From Planctomycetota bacterium (lineage in GTDB: Bacteria; Planctomycetota; UBA1135; GCA-002686595), in contig JADJNY010000005.1 in the NCBI GenBank assembly GCA_016714045.1, positions 372,001 to 436,000 of the forward strand: 64,000 bases of DNA. The letters are read 5' to 3'. Shown in pieces: positions 26,723-35,941 of the stretch. The notes beneath the pieces are model-generated. The model made no database searches and was not told where the DNA came from. It saw only the letters and a program-made list of their open reading frames with translations. Position 1 is the stretch's first letter. The number at the start of each line of letters is the position of its first letter. The translations under genes and the position numbers were made by a program.

Positions 26723-28660
26723 ATGCCGATCCACCCCACCGGCCCGGACCTCTCGGTCCTCGTGCCGACCTACCAGCGACCGGACCTCGTCCAGGCGCTC
26801 CTCGACCGTCTCGCGCGGCAGTCGCTCGCGCCCGAGCGCTTCGAGGTCGTCCTCGTCGACGACGGCTCCGAGCCCCCGATCGAACTCCACGGGACCTTCC
26901 CGTTCCAGGTCGAGCTCCTGCGGCAGGCGAACGCGGGTCCCGCGGCGGCGCGCAACCTCGGGCTCGAGCGCTGCCGCGCGCCGCTGACCCTGATCCTGAA
27001 CGACGACGCGGTGCCGGCGGACGACCTGCTCGAGAAGCACCTCGCGATCCACGCGGAGGAGCGCGCGAAGCACGGCGGCGCCGTCGCGGTGCTCGGCACC
27101 TTCCACTTCAGCCCGCGCGCCGTCGCCGCGAGCCCGTTCGTCGAGCTGCTCGACCGCACCGACCTGCTGTTCGACTTCTCGACGTTGAAGCACGGCGAGC
27201 GCGGCAACTGGACGCAGTTCTGGACCTGCAACATCAGCGTCGCGACGCAGGCGATCCGCGACGTCGGCGGGTTCGACCCCGTGAACTTCCGCGACATCGT
27301 CGAGGACGTCGAGCTCGGCTGGCGCCTCGAGCGGCGCGGCGTGCGCGTCGTGTTCCGCGAGGACGCGCACGCGTGGCACGACCACGTGTGGACGCGCGAG
27401 ACGTACTTCCCGCGCGGAGCACGCCTCGGCGCGGCGCTCACGCGGATGCACGCGAAGCACGGCGAGCCGCTCGCGCTGCGGTTGAAGCCCGGCGAGCGCG
27501 CGGGGCCCGATTTCCTCCGTCGCGCGCAAGCGACCTACGAAGCGCTGCACCCGGCGCTCGCGAAGGTCGAGGACGTGCTCGCGCGCATCGAGGTCGAGCA
27601 CAAGGGCCGTCCGCTCGAGGACGCGCTCGTGGCACAGCTCGCGCAGGCCGTCGCGCGCGTCGGCGCCGTGCCGTTCCTGCGCGGCGTCCTGACCGAGCGC
27701 AACGGCGTCGACCCCGAGCCCGTGATGCGGCACGGCCCCGCGAAAGGCCGCCTCACGTCGATCGTGATCGTCTCCTACGACGCGCTCGAGTCGACGCAGG
27801 CGTGCATCGAGGCCCTGCGGCGCCATCGCGAGGATGCGCACCCCATCGAGCTCGTCGTCGTCGACAACGGCTCGAAGGACGGCTCGCGCGAGTGGCTCGC
27901 GGCGCAACCGGACGTCGTGCTCGTCGCGAACGACGACAACCGCGGCGCGCCGGCGGCGCGCAACCAGGGGATCGCCCTGGCGCGCGGCGAGTACTTCGTG
28001 TTTCTCGACAACGACGTCGTCGTGACGCCGGGTTGGCTGGGCCGGCTCCTGTGGCACGCCGAGGTCGACGCGCGCGCGGCGTGCGTGGGGCCCGTCACCG
28101 ACCGCGCGGCGCACGGCCAGGCGATCGAGTTCACGCACGGCGACGCGGGCCGCGACGCGTTCGCGCTCGCGCGCGCCGCGTCGCACCGCCGCCAGTTCCG
28201 CCACGCGTCGCTGCTCTCGTCCTACTGCGTGCTCGTGAAGCGCGAGATTGCCCTTCGCCTCGGCGGCTTTGACGTCGCGTTCTCGCCGTGGGGCTTCGAG
28301 GACGACGACTACACGCTGCGCGCCGCGCTCGAGGGCCGTCACAACCGCGTCGCGCTCGACGTGTTCGTGCAGCACAAGGCCTACCGCACGCAGGCGAAGG
28401 CCGACCGGCACACGCAGCTCCTCGCGCGCAACTGGGAGCGCTTCCGCGCGAAGTGGGACCTCCCCGCCGGCGCGAAGCACGGCGACTACCAGGCGCTCGG
28501 CGCGCTGCTCGCCGCGGACGGCGCCGACCCGCGCGTCCGCTGCGAACCCCTGATCCACGCGTCCGCTTCCACCGCGGGCGCGTCCTCCGCCTCCGTTTCC
28601 ACCCACGAGTCGGGCGCTCCCGCGAGCCTCCGCGATCGAGTCGAACCATGCGCAACGTGA
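26723..28660 (+). CDS. glycosyltransferase with two GT2 (GT-A fold) domains
   Basis: 645 residues from ATG 26723. ATG 26648 would add 25 Pro/Ala-rich residues that look non-coding. The first GT2 domain begins at once (LSVLVPTYQRPDLVQALL, VVLVDDGS, NDDAVPADD as DxD-like site, FWTCNISVATQAIRDVGGFD acceptor region, EDVELGWRLERRG). The second starts near residue 340 (TSIVIVSYDALESTQACI, VVVDNGSKDGS, FLDNDVVVTPGWL, FSPWGFEDDDYTLRA). Each has its own nucleotide-sugar and metal motifs, so both may be active, adding two sugars in sequence. Overlaps the next gene by 13 bases. The donor sugars are unknown. The C-terminal ~35 residues are Ala/Ser-rich. Confidence 0.88.
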   Translation: MPIHPTGPDLSVLVPTYQRPDLVQALLDRLARQSLAPERFEVVLVDDGSEPPIELHGTFPFQVELLRQANAGPAAARNLGLERCRAPLTLILNDDAVPADDLLEKHLAIHAEERAKHGGAVAVLGTFHFSPRAVAASPFVELLDRTDLLFDFSTLKHGERGNWTQFWTCNISVATQAIRDVGGFDPVNFRDIVEDVELGWRLERRGVRVVFREDAHAWHDHVWTRETYFPRGARLGAALTRMHAKHGEPLALRLKPGERAGPDFLRRAQATYEALHPALAKVEDVLARIEVEHKGRPLEDALVAQLAQAVARVGAVPFLRGVLTERNGVDPEPVMRHGPAKGRLTSIVIVSYDALESTQACIEALRRHREDAHPIELVVVDNGSKDGSREWLAAQPDVVLVANDDNRGAPAARNQGIALARGEYFVFLDNDVVVTPGWLGRLLWHAEVDARAACVGPVTDRAAHGQAIEFTHGDAGRDAFALARAASHRRQFRHASLLSSYCVLVKREIALRLGGFDVAFSPWGFEDDDYTLRAALEGRHNRVALDVFVQHKAYRTQAKADRHTQLLARNWERFRAKWDLPAGAKHGDYQALGALLAADGADPRVRCEPLIHASASTAGASSASVSTHESGAPASLRDRVEPCAT

Positions 28661-31600
28661 TCATCCTGGGCTCGGGCCGCAGCGGCACGAGCATGCTGGC
28701 CGGCACCCTGGCGGCGGCGGGCTACGAGCTCGGAGGCACGCCGTACGCGGCACGCGAGGCGAACCCGAAGGGCTTCTTCGAAACGTCCGCGGTGAACGGC
28801 GTGAACGAGGAGTTGCTCGCGTCCGCGCTGCCGCGGCACCCGCGCTACGCGGCGGGCCAGCGCTGGTTGTGCGAGCTCCCGCTCGACGCGCGCCTCACGA
28901 GCACGCCGGACCTCGACGCGCGGATCGCGCGCCTCGCGTCGAAGGCGCCGTGGTGCTTCAAGGACCCGCGCTTCTGCTACACGCTCCCCGTATGGCGGCC
29001 GCACCTCGGCGATGCGCTCCACCTCTGCGTGTTCCGCGACCCCGCGGTCACCGCGCAGAGCATCGTGAAGGAGTGCAAGACCGAGCCCTACCTGAAGAGC
29101 CTCGCGATGTTCCCCGATCGCGCGCTCGCGGTCTGGACGTCGATGTATCGCCACGTGCTCGAGAAGCACGCGCGCGAGGGGGAGTGGCGCTTCGTGCACT
29201 ACGAGCAGCTCCTCGAGCGCGAGGGGCTCGAGCGCCTCGCCGAGTGGACGGGCGCTCCGATCGACTTCACGTTCCCGGAGGCGCAGCTCGACCGATCGCG
29301 CAGCACGCGCGCGGTGTCGCGCGAGGCGGCCGCGGTCTACGCGGAGCTGTGCGCGCGCGCCGGCCACGCGCCGCGCCGCATCGTCCACGTCGCGGGCAGC
29401 GTGCCCGGGGCGAGCACGCGAGGGAGCGCGTCCACGGCGGCGAGCGCGCCGACCGGCACGGATGTGGCCTCCGGCACGGGCACGAACGTGAGCGCGATCA
29501 CGAATGCGCGCACGGACTCGAGCGTTTCCTCCATCGGAGGGAACGCGACGGCGCCGCGCCTCAGCGTCGTCCTCTGCACGTACGACCGCAAGGCGATCCT
29601 GGCGAAGAGCCTCGCGAGCTGGGCCGCCCAGCGCTGCGCGCCGAACGACTTCGAGGTCGTCGTCGTCAACGACGGCTCGACGGACGGCACGCGCGAATGG
29701 CTCGAGGCGAACCCGCTGTCGGTCCCCGGCCGCGTGCTCCACCGGCCGAACGGCGGACTCGCGGCCGCGCGGAACACGGGCATCGCCGCCGCGCGCGGGG
29801 AGTTCCTGCTCTTCGTCAACGACGACACGATCGCGTCGCCCGACCTCGTCGCGCAGCACCTCGCGGCGCACGATGCCGAAGCTCGCGAGGGGCGCGCCGC
29901 CCTCGTCCTCGGCACGTTCGAGCAGCCGCTCCCGGCGCTCGACAGCGCGCTCATGCGCTACCTCGAGGTCTCCGACTTCGTGTTCCGCTACTCGGACACG
30001 AAGGACGGCGAGACCTACGACTTCCAACGCTTCTGGACCTGCAACGTCAGCGTCCGCGCGGAGCACGTGCGCGCGGTCGGCGGCTTCGACGAGTCCTTCA
30101 AGGTCTACGGCGCGGAGGACATCGACCTGGGCTTCCGCCTGCACGCGCGCGGTCTCCGCGTGCTCTACCGCGCGGCGGCGCGCGCGCAGCACGACCACGT
30201 GCTCGACTTCGACACGCTCAAGAAGCGCCAGCGCGTCTGCGCGGGCGCCTTCGTGCACCTGTTCCACAAGGAGCCGCGCTGTCTCGCGCACCCGGACTGG
30301 AGCTGGGTGCACGGCAAGAGCGTCGAGGACCTCGAGCGCGCCATCGACGACGCGCGCTCGCGCGTGCCGGCGCTCGAGACCGCGGCTCGAGAGCTCGCGC
30401 GCGTCGACCTCGGCGCGCTCGACGCGGCCGAAGCGCAGGCCGGCAACCTCGTCGGCGAGACGCTGCGCTCGCTCGGGCGGGTGATGCAGGAGCTGAACGG
30501 CCTGTGGTGGATGCAGGGCTTCGCCGACGGACTGCGGCGCTTCGGCTACGACGGCTTCCCCGCGCTGCTCGCGCGCCTGCCGTCGATCGGCCGCAGCGAG
30601 CGCGCGCTCGCCGATGACGAGCTGGAGGACCGCATCCTCGCGCTGCGCGACCTCGCCGGCGCGGGTGAAGGGCCGCTCGCGACGATCGAAGCGATCCGGC
30701 TCGTACACGCCGTGGGGCGGGCCGCAGCGGGCACGCCGCGCGCGGCGCTCGAAGCGGAGCTCCTGAACGACCTCGCCGTGTTGCGCTTCCAGGCGGAGGA
30801 CGGCGAAGGCGCCGTCGCGCTGCTGGAAGAGGCGCTGCGCCGCGCTCCGGGGCACGCGCTCGCGAGCGCGAACCTCGCCGACGTCGGACGCGCCGTCGCG
30901 CGCTTCACGCCGCGTTGGGGCGAGGGTCCCGACGCCGAGGCGAAGCCGACGAGCTTGAACCCGTGGGTGCGCGAGGCGCTGCAGCTCGGCGCGAACACGA
31001 TCGGCTTCACGGGCCGCGACGTGCTCGAGGTCGGCGGCGCGATCCCCGCGGAGACCGCGCTCGCGCTGCGGCCGGCGCGCTGGGTCGCGGGCTATCCGGG
31101 CGCAGACGCGATGTCGTTCGGGCCGTACGAGCGGCGCGAGCTCGACGCGCGCGGTCTCGCGTTCCCCGATGCGACGTTCGACGTGATCTTCTCGTCGTGC
31201 GCGTTCGAGCACATCAACGACTTCGACCGCGCGCTGGCGGAGATGCGGCGCGTCCTCAAGCCGGGCGGCGCGATCGTCACGCACTTCGCGCCGATCTGGT
31301 CCTGCGCCGTCGGCCACCACCTGTGGGAGACGGACGGGAACGGCCGGCGCGTCATGTTCCTCGACCGCGTCGTGCCCGACTTTGCGCACCTCCTGCTCTC
31401 GGAGGCGGAGCTCCGCGGCTACCTCGAGCTCGTGCTCGGCGTGGAGAGCGCCGCGCGCTGCACCGAGTACATCGTGCGCCACCCGTGCATCAACCGCGTG
31501 TTCGAAGGCGAGTTCCGCCGGATGTTCCGCGCCGCGGGCTTCGACGATCGCGAACTCCTCGCCCAGACGCCGTGGCATGCGCGACACGTGCCGAGCCCGC

Positions 31601-31737
31601 GCCTCGCGGCCGAGCTCCGTCGCGCGCACCCGGACGGCGGCGACTTCTCGACCCCCGGCTTCCGCGGAACGCTGCGCGTACCCGGCACCCTCGCGCGCAC
31701 GCGTCGCGGCGCGCCCCAGACCGTGGAGGTCGCATGA
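28648..31737 (+). CDS. sulfotransferase-GT2-methyltransferase fusion protein
   Basis: 1029 residues. The ATG at 28648 overlaps the previous gene. Domain 1 (1-~240) is sulfotransferase-like: P-loop GSGRSGTSMLAG (8-19) for PAPS, KDPRFCYTLPVW and VFRDP. A Ser/Thr/Ala/Gly-rich linker (~250-300) leads to domain 2, a GT2 glycosyltransferase (~305-560: LSVVLCTYDRKA, VVVNDGSTDGT, NDDTIASPD, FWTCNVSVRAEHVRAVGGFD, EDIDLGFRLHARG). A helical, TPR-like stretch (~660-760) precedes domain 3, a class I methyltransferase (~785-960: DVLEVGGAIPAE, FDVIFSSCAFEHINDFDRALAEMRRVLKPGG). All three chemistries fit glycan modification. Stop and next start overlap (ATGA). I know of no established family with this order. 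Confidence 0.85.
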   Translation: MRNVIILGSGRSGTSMLAGTLAAAGYELGGTPYAAREANPKGFFETSAVNGVNEELLASALPRHPRYAAGQRWLCELPLDARLTSTPDLDARIARLASKAPWCFKDPRFCYTLPVWRPHLGDALHLCVFRDPAVTAQSIVKECKTEPYLKSLAMFPDRALAVWTSMYRHVLEKHAREGEWRFVHYEQLLEREGLERLAEWTGAPIDFTFPEAQLDRSRSTRAVSREAAAVYAELCARAGHAPRRIVHVAGSVPGASTRGSASTAASAPTGTDVASGTGTNVSAITNARTDSSVSSIGGNATAPRLSVVLCTYDRKAILAKSLASWAAQRCAPNDFEVVVVNDGSTDGTREWLEANPLSVPGRVLHRPNGGLAAARNTGIAAARGEFLLFVNDDTIASPDLVAQHLAAHDAEAREGRAALVLGTFEQPLPALDSALMRYLEVSDFVFRYSDTKDGETYDFQRFWTCNVSVRAEHVRAVGGFDESFKVYGAEDIDLGFRLHARGLRVLYRAAARAQHDHVLDFDTLKKRQRVCAGAFVHLFHKEPRCLAHPDWSWVHGKSVEDLERAIDDARSRVPALETAARELARVDLGALDAAEAQAGNLVGETLRSLGRVMQELNGLWWMQGFADGLRRFGYDGFPALLARLPSIGRSERALADDELEDRILALRDLAGAGEGPLATIEAIRLVHAVGRAAAGTPRAALEAELLNDLAVLRFQAEDGEGAVALLEEALRRAPGHALASANLADVGRAVARFTPRWGEGPDAEAKPTSLNPWVREALQLGANTIGFTGRDVLEVGGAIPAETALALRPARWVAGYPGADAMSFGPYERRELDARGLAFPDATFDVIFSSCAFEHINDFDRALAEMRRVLKPGGAIVTHFAPIWSCAVGHHLWETDGNGRRVMFLDRVVPDFAHLLLSEAELRGYLELVLGVESAARCTEYIVRHPCINRVFEGEFRRMFRAAGFDDRELLAQTPWHARHVPSPRLAAELRRAHPDGGDFSTPGFRGTLRVPGTLARTRRGAPQTVEVA

Positions 31738-33626
31738 ACAAGCGCGCACGCTTCTCGAACCCGTTCACCGCTCCCCAGGTGGTCCTCGACCGCGCCGACG
31801 GTCTCCGCTCGGTGCTCGTCGTGTACGACCACGTGCCGCGGCCCGGCGAGTCCGGCGCGGACCTGCGGCTCGTGCAGATCGTCGAACTCCTCCGTGATGC
31901 CGGGCACCACGTGACGTTGATCGGCCGCAATGCGGACAGCGGCCCCGAGCACGTGCGCGCGCTCGAAGCGAAGGGCGTCCAGGTCCTGGCTCCCGACCCC
32001 GAACGCACGCCGTTCCAGCGACCGGAAGCGCCCGCGATCGACCTCGCGGAGCTCTGCCGCGTCGAGCAGTTCGACGTCGCGATCCTCTACCAGTACTTCT
32101 GGTCGGGCATCGGCGTCGGCGAGCAGTACCTGCCGCTCCTGCGGCTCCACGCACCGTCGATGCGCATCGTCGTGCTCTCGGACGACTGCCACGCGCTGCG
32201 CGAGCAACGCAAGGCGGAGACGGGCGGCTCGCGCAGCGACGTCGAGCGCGCGCGCGGGTTCTACGAGAAGGAGGCCGACTCCTACCACCTCGCGGACGCG
32301 CTGTGGACGATCACGAACGAGGACGCGGGGCGCATGCGTGCCGCGTGGCCGGAGCTCGCGCCGCGCGTCGTCACGTTCGCGCAGGCCGACGTGCGCGAGC
32401 GCGTGCCGGGCTTCGCCGAACGCGACGGCTTCCTGTTCCTCGGTTCCGGCGCCAACGACGCGAACGTGCAAGCCGTGCGCTGGTTCGTGCGCGAGGTCCT
32501 GCCGCGCGTGCGGGCCAAGCTCCCGCAGGCGAAGTTGTGTCTCGTCGGCGAGCCGCCCGCGGGCGGTTGGGGCTTCGACGATCCGTCGATCGAGACCGTC
32601 GGTCGCGCCGCGGACCTCGCGCCGCACTTCGACCGCGCGCGCGTGTTCGTGTCGCCGGTCACGTACGGGACGGGGCTCAAGACGAAGAACGTGCAGGCCC
32701 TCGGTCACGGGTTGCCCGCCGTGCTGACGACGATCAGCGCGGAGGGGCTCGGCCTCGAAGGCGAGCTCGCGGTGTCCGTTTGCGACGACCCCGAGGCGTT
32801 CGCCGCGCGCGTCGTGCAGCTCCACGAGGATGCTGCGCTGTGGTCGCGCTGTAGCGCGGCGTCGCTCGCGCACGCGCGCGCCGCGTTCGGCCGCGAACGC
32901 ACCGCTCACGACCTCGAGGAAGGCCTGCGCGACGTCATCGCGGCTGGGCCGTTGGCCTGGCCCGAGGGGCACGTCGGTCCGTCCTTCCGGATCGACGCGC
33001 GCGATCCGTCGCTCGCAAGCGATCGGCGCCTGGGACGCCGAACGCTCGCGCACGTCGAGCTCGCGCGCGAGCTCGCGCGCGCCGGCGCCGTCGACGACGC
33101 GGTGCGCGAGGTGCGCATGGCGTTCTGCGACCTCGTCTTCGTCGACCCGAAGGCGCCGGCGTTCGGCGACCTCCACGCGCAGCTCGCGGTCTACTACGCG
33201 GCCGCGGGCGAGCACGAGGAGTGCGTCGAAGCGGCGCGCGCGGCGGTCGAGCTCAACCCCGACCTCGCGCCCGAGCTGCGTGCGGCGGCCGAGCGCGCGC
33301 GGGACGGCGCGCAGCGCGCGCTCGAGTCGCTCGAGCACCCGAGGACGGACGACGAGCGCTTCGCGGCTTCCGCGCGGTGCTTCGCGCGCGGCGAACTCGA
33401 GCGCGCGGCCGAGCACCTGCTGGCGGTCCTCGACCACGACCGGAGCTCGGTGCGCGCATGGAACGACCTCGGCGCCGTGCTGTGGCGGGGCGGCGTCGCG
33501 GAGAACGCGCTCGAGGCGTTCGAGAACGCGCTCGCGTTCGCGCCGGACGATGCGAATGCGCTCGCGAACCGCGCGAGCGTGCTCGCGGCCCTGGGCCAGC
33601 CCGTCGGCGAGCCGAAGGTGCGCTGA
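31734..33626 (+). CDS. GT4-like glycosyltransferase with C-terminal TPR region
   Basis: 630 residues. The ATG at 31734 overlaps the previous stop (ATGA), with a perfect GGAGGT three bases before it. The N-terminal Rossmann part reads VLVVYDHVPRPGESGADLRLVQIVELLRDAGHHVTLIGR. The C-terminal GT-B part includes FLGSGANDANVQAVRWFVREVLPRV and GTGLKTKNVQALGHGLPAVLT (residues ~310-330, nucleotide-sugar site). From ~460 to the end the protein turns into TPR-like helices (SVRAWNDLGAVLWRGGVAENALEAFENALAFAPDD). Third gene of a translationally coupled glycan operon. Donor and acceptor unknown. A hairpin follows the stop. Confidence 0.87.
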   Translation: MNKRARFSNPFTAPQVVLDRADGLRSVLVVYDHVPRPGESGADLRLVQIVELLRDAGHHVTLIGRNADSGPEHVRALEAKGVQVLAPDPERTPFQRPEAPAIDLAELCRVEQFDVAILYQYFWSGIGVGEQYLPLLRLHAPSMRIVVLSDDCHALREQRKAETGGSRSDVERARGFYEKEADSYHLADALWTITNEDAGRMRAAWPELAPRVVTFAQADVRERVPGFAERDGFLFLGSGANDANVQAVRWFVREVLPRVRAKLPQAKLCLVGEPPAGGWGFDDPSIETVGRAADLAPHFDRARVFVSPVTYGTGLKTKNVQALGHGLPAVLTTISAEGLGLEGELAVSVCDDPEAFAARVVQLHEDAALWSRCSAASLAHARAAFGRERTAHDLEEGLRDVIAAGPLAWPEGHVGPSFRIDARDPSLASDRRLGRRTLAHVELARELARAGAVDDAVREVRMAFCDLVFVDPKAPAFGDLHAQLAVYYAAAGEHEECVEAARAAVELNPDLAPELRAAAERARDGAQRALESLEHPRTDDERFAASARCFARGELERAAEHLLAVLDHDRSSVRAWNDLGAVLWRGGVAENALEAFENALAFAPDDANALANRASVLAALGQPVGEPKVR

Positions 33627-33632
33627 GACGCC

Positions 33633-33648
33633 CGCGGAATCGTCCGCG
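33633..33648. terminator. hairpin between convergent GT4 and gmd genes
   Basis: cgcgga / tccgcg six-base perfect stem with ATCG tetraloop, six bases after the GT4 stop and within the 55-base convergent gap. It could act in both directions. No T-run on either side. Confidence 0.4.
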
Positions 33649-33681
33649 TGGCGGTCCGTCGACGGGGCGGGGCGACTTCGC

Positions 33682-34749
33682 TCAGCGGTATCCCAGCCGC
33701 TGCGCTTCTTCGTGGCCGGCGTACTTGAGCATCAGCTCGCGCTCGGCGAGGCGCAGGTCGGCGTCGACCATCATCGCGGCGAGCTCTTCGACGCTCGTCT
33801 TCGCCTTCCACCCGAGCAGGCGGCGCGCTTTCGACGGGTCGCCCTCGAGGTGGTCGACCTCCGCGGGGCGCAGGTAGCGCGGATCGGTCTCGACGTGCTC
33901 CTTCCAATCGAGCTCAGGCCGCTCGAAGACGAGCGCGAGGAAGTCGCGGATCGAGATCGAGCGCCCCGTCGCGATCACGTAGTCATCGGGCTTGTCCTGC
34001 TGGAGCATCAGCCACATCGCCTCGACGTAATCGCCCGCGAAGCCCCAGTCGCGCTTCGCATCGAGGTTGCCGAGGTAGAGCTTGTCCTGCAGGCCGAGCT
34101 TGATGCGCGTCGCGGCGCGCGTGATCTTGCGCGTGACGAAGGTCTCGCCGCGCCGGGGCGACTCGTGGTTGAAGAGGATCCCGTTGCACGCGAACAAGCC
34201 GTAGCTCTCGCGGTGGTTGACGACCTGGTAGTGCGCGTAGACCTTGGCGCAGGCGTACGGAGAGCGCGGTTGGAAGCGCGTCGTCTCCGACTGGCGCGGC
34301 GGCGCGCTGCCGAACATCTCGGAGGAGCCCGCCTGGTAGAAGCGCACTTCCTTGCCGCCGTTCTTGCGGTGGCCGCGGATCGCCTCGAGCAGGCGGATGA
34401 CGCCGACCGCGGTCGCGTCGACCGTGTATTCGGGCTGGTCGAAGGAGACGCGCACGTGGCTCTGCGCCGCGAGGTTGTAGAGCTCGTCGGGCGCCACCTC
34501 CTCGACGAGGTTGCGGAGCGCTCCCGCGTCCGACATGTCGCCGTAGTGGAGGAACAAGTCGGGGTTCGGGCTCTCGCCGACGTGCAAGTGATCGATGCGG
34601 TCCGTGTTGAAGAGCGAGGCGCGGCGCACCATCCCGTGCACCTCGTAGCCCTTCGAGAGCAGGAACTCGGCGAGGTAGCTCCCGTCTTGGCCGGTGATGC
34701 CCGTGATCAGGGCGCGCTTCTTCGTCGTGCTCGTGGACGCGTGCGTCAT
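33682..34749 (-). CDS. gmd: GDP-mannose 4,6-dehydratase (Gmd)
   Basis: 355 residues, normal length. Converts GDP-D-mannose to GDP-4-keto-6-deoxymannose with tightly bound NADP. Motifs: ALITGITGQDGSYLAE (13-28), GDMSDAGALRNLVEEV, NLAAQSHVRVSFDQPEYT, SSEMFGS (142-148, catalytic Ser/Glu), SPYACAKVYAHY (Tyr165, Lys169), FNHESPRRGETFVTRKI (the diagnostic Gmd segment) and LGNLDAKRDWGFAGDYVEAMW. Its product is branch point for GDP-fucose, GDP-rhamnose and related sugars. The adjacent epimerase/reductase on the same strand is the probable next enzyme. Confidence 0.96.
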   Translation of the reverse strand: MTHASTSTTKKRALITGITGQDGSYLAEFLLSKGYEVHGMVRRASLFNTDRIDHLHVGESPNPDLFLHYGDMSDAGALRNLVEEVAPDELYNLAAQSHVRVSFDQPEYTVDATAVGVIRLLEAIRGHRKNGGKEVRFYQAGSSEMFGSAPPRQSETTRFQPRSPYACAKVYAHYQVVNHRESYGLFACNGILFNHESPRRGETFVTRKITRAATRIKLGLQDKLYLGNLDAKRDWGFAGDYVEAMWLMLQQDKPDDYVIATGRSISIRDFLALVFERPELDWKEHVETDPRYLRPAEVDHLEGDPSKARRLLGWKAKTSVEELAAMMVDADLRLAERELMLKYAGHEEAQRLGYR

Positions 34750-34945
34750 GGGTTCCTCGTGGGCCGCTGCGCGGGCGGGAGGCGCGGGGCGGGCGGCCGT
34801 CCGCCACCGTAGCGAGCGGGACGGGCCGGTCCAAGCTCCGTGCGGCGCGGCGGAGCCGAAGGACGGCGCGCGCGGGCGTTCCTTCCCGCGCCGCTCCGTC
34901 TTCCGGAGCCCTTCGACCGGGTCGCACTCCGAAGCCGATCGTGCG

Positions 34946-35875
34946 TCATGCGGGGTCGTGCGGCGCGCGCTGGGTCGACAGCCGCCGGATCCACCCCGCG
35001 AGGTCGTCGAGCGTGCGTTCGAAGGGGATCCTCGGGCGCCAGTCGAGCGCGCGCGCGAGCTTCTCCGGCGCGCCGAGCACGACGTCGGGCGCCGCGCCGG
35101 CCGCGAACTCGACGCGCTGTCCGGTGCCGAGGCGCGCGGTGAGCTCCGCGGCCACGGCGGAGAGACGGCGCGGCACGCCGCTCGCGACGTTCCACGTCCC
35201 GCCGCCGCGCGCTTCGCACAGGAGCGCCAGCGCGCGCGCGCCGTCGCGGACGTCGAGGTAGTCGCGCGCCGAATCCGCGCCGCGCATGCGCACCGGGTCG
35301 TCGCCGCGCGCGAGCGCCGCGCACAGGTCGCTCAGCGCGAGCCCCGCGGGCATCTCCGGACCGATCTGGTTGAAAAGGCGCGCGACCGCGACGTCGAGCT
35401 CGCCCTCGAACGATCGCGCGACGTCCTCGGCCTCGAGCTTGCTCGCAGCGTAGAGGCCGCGTGGACCGAGCGGCGCGTCCTCGGCGCGCGGCGCGGACGA
35501 GGGCGCGTAGACGGCCGCGGAGGAGCCGAGCACGCACCGCGCGCTCGGAGACGTCGCGGCCAGGTGCGCGAGGGCGTGGCGCGTCACCTCGACGTTCTCG
35601 CGCTGCATGCGCTCGTCCCACGCGACGTTCGGAACCGCGTGCGCCGCGAGGTGCACGAGCGCGTCCCACGGACCGCAGTGCGCGGCGAAGCTCGCGGGGT
35701 GCAGGAGGTCCGCCGTGCGCGCGACGACGCCAGCGGGAAAGGTTCGCGGGCGCCGGCTCCACGCCTCGACCGCGTGTCCGCGCTCGAGGAGCGCGCGCAC
35801 GACTGCGCCGCCGACGAAACCCGACGCGCCCAAGACGAGGACGCGCAAAGGACGAGCGGCGGGGGGCGTGGACAT
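34946..35875 (-). CDS. NAD-dependent epimerase/reductase, possible GDP-4-keto-6-deoxymannose reductase
   Basis: 309-residue extended SDR: LVLGASGFVGGAVVRALLERGH coenzyme loop, HLAAHAVPNVAWD, LGSSAAVYAP, YAASKLEAE (Tyr/Lys pair), LFNQIGPEMPAGLALSDLCAAL and RDYLDVRDGARAL. The FN.IGP...L.DLC and RDYLDVRD stretches resemble Rmd-type GDP-4-keto-6-deoxymannose reductases, and the neighbour is gmd, so GDP-D-rhamnose is a reasonable product (inference). A generic UDP-sugar epimerase remains possible. It lies 196 bases upstream of gmd on the same strand. No Fcl (GDP-fucose synthase) signature. Confidence 0.8.
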   Translation of the reverse strand: MSTPPAARPLRVLVLGASGFVGGAVVRALLERGHAVEAWSRRPRTFPAGVVARTADLLHPASFAAHCGPWDALVHLAAHAVPNVAWDERMQRENVEVTRHALAHLAATSPSARCVLGSSAAVYAPSSAPRAEDAPLGPRGLYAASKLEAEDVARSFEGELDVAVARLFNQIGPEMPAGLALSDLCAALARGDDPVRMRGADSARDYLDVRDGARALALLCEARGGGTWNVASGVPRRLSAVAAELTARLGTGQRVEFAAGAAPDVVLGAPEKLARALDWRPRIPFERTLDDLAGWIRRLSTQRAPHDPA

Positions 35876-35941
35876 GGCTCGGAGCCGTCTACCACACCGG
35901 CGGCTCGCGGCGAAGCCTCCGCGCGCCGAACGCGCGCGGCG

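Noticed and set aside
28486..31749. Minus-strand open frame of 1087 codons
   Set aside because: Opposite the sulfotransferase-GT2-methyltransferase gene; low-complexity Arg/Ala/Glu composition and no motif.
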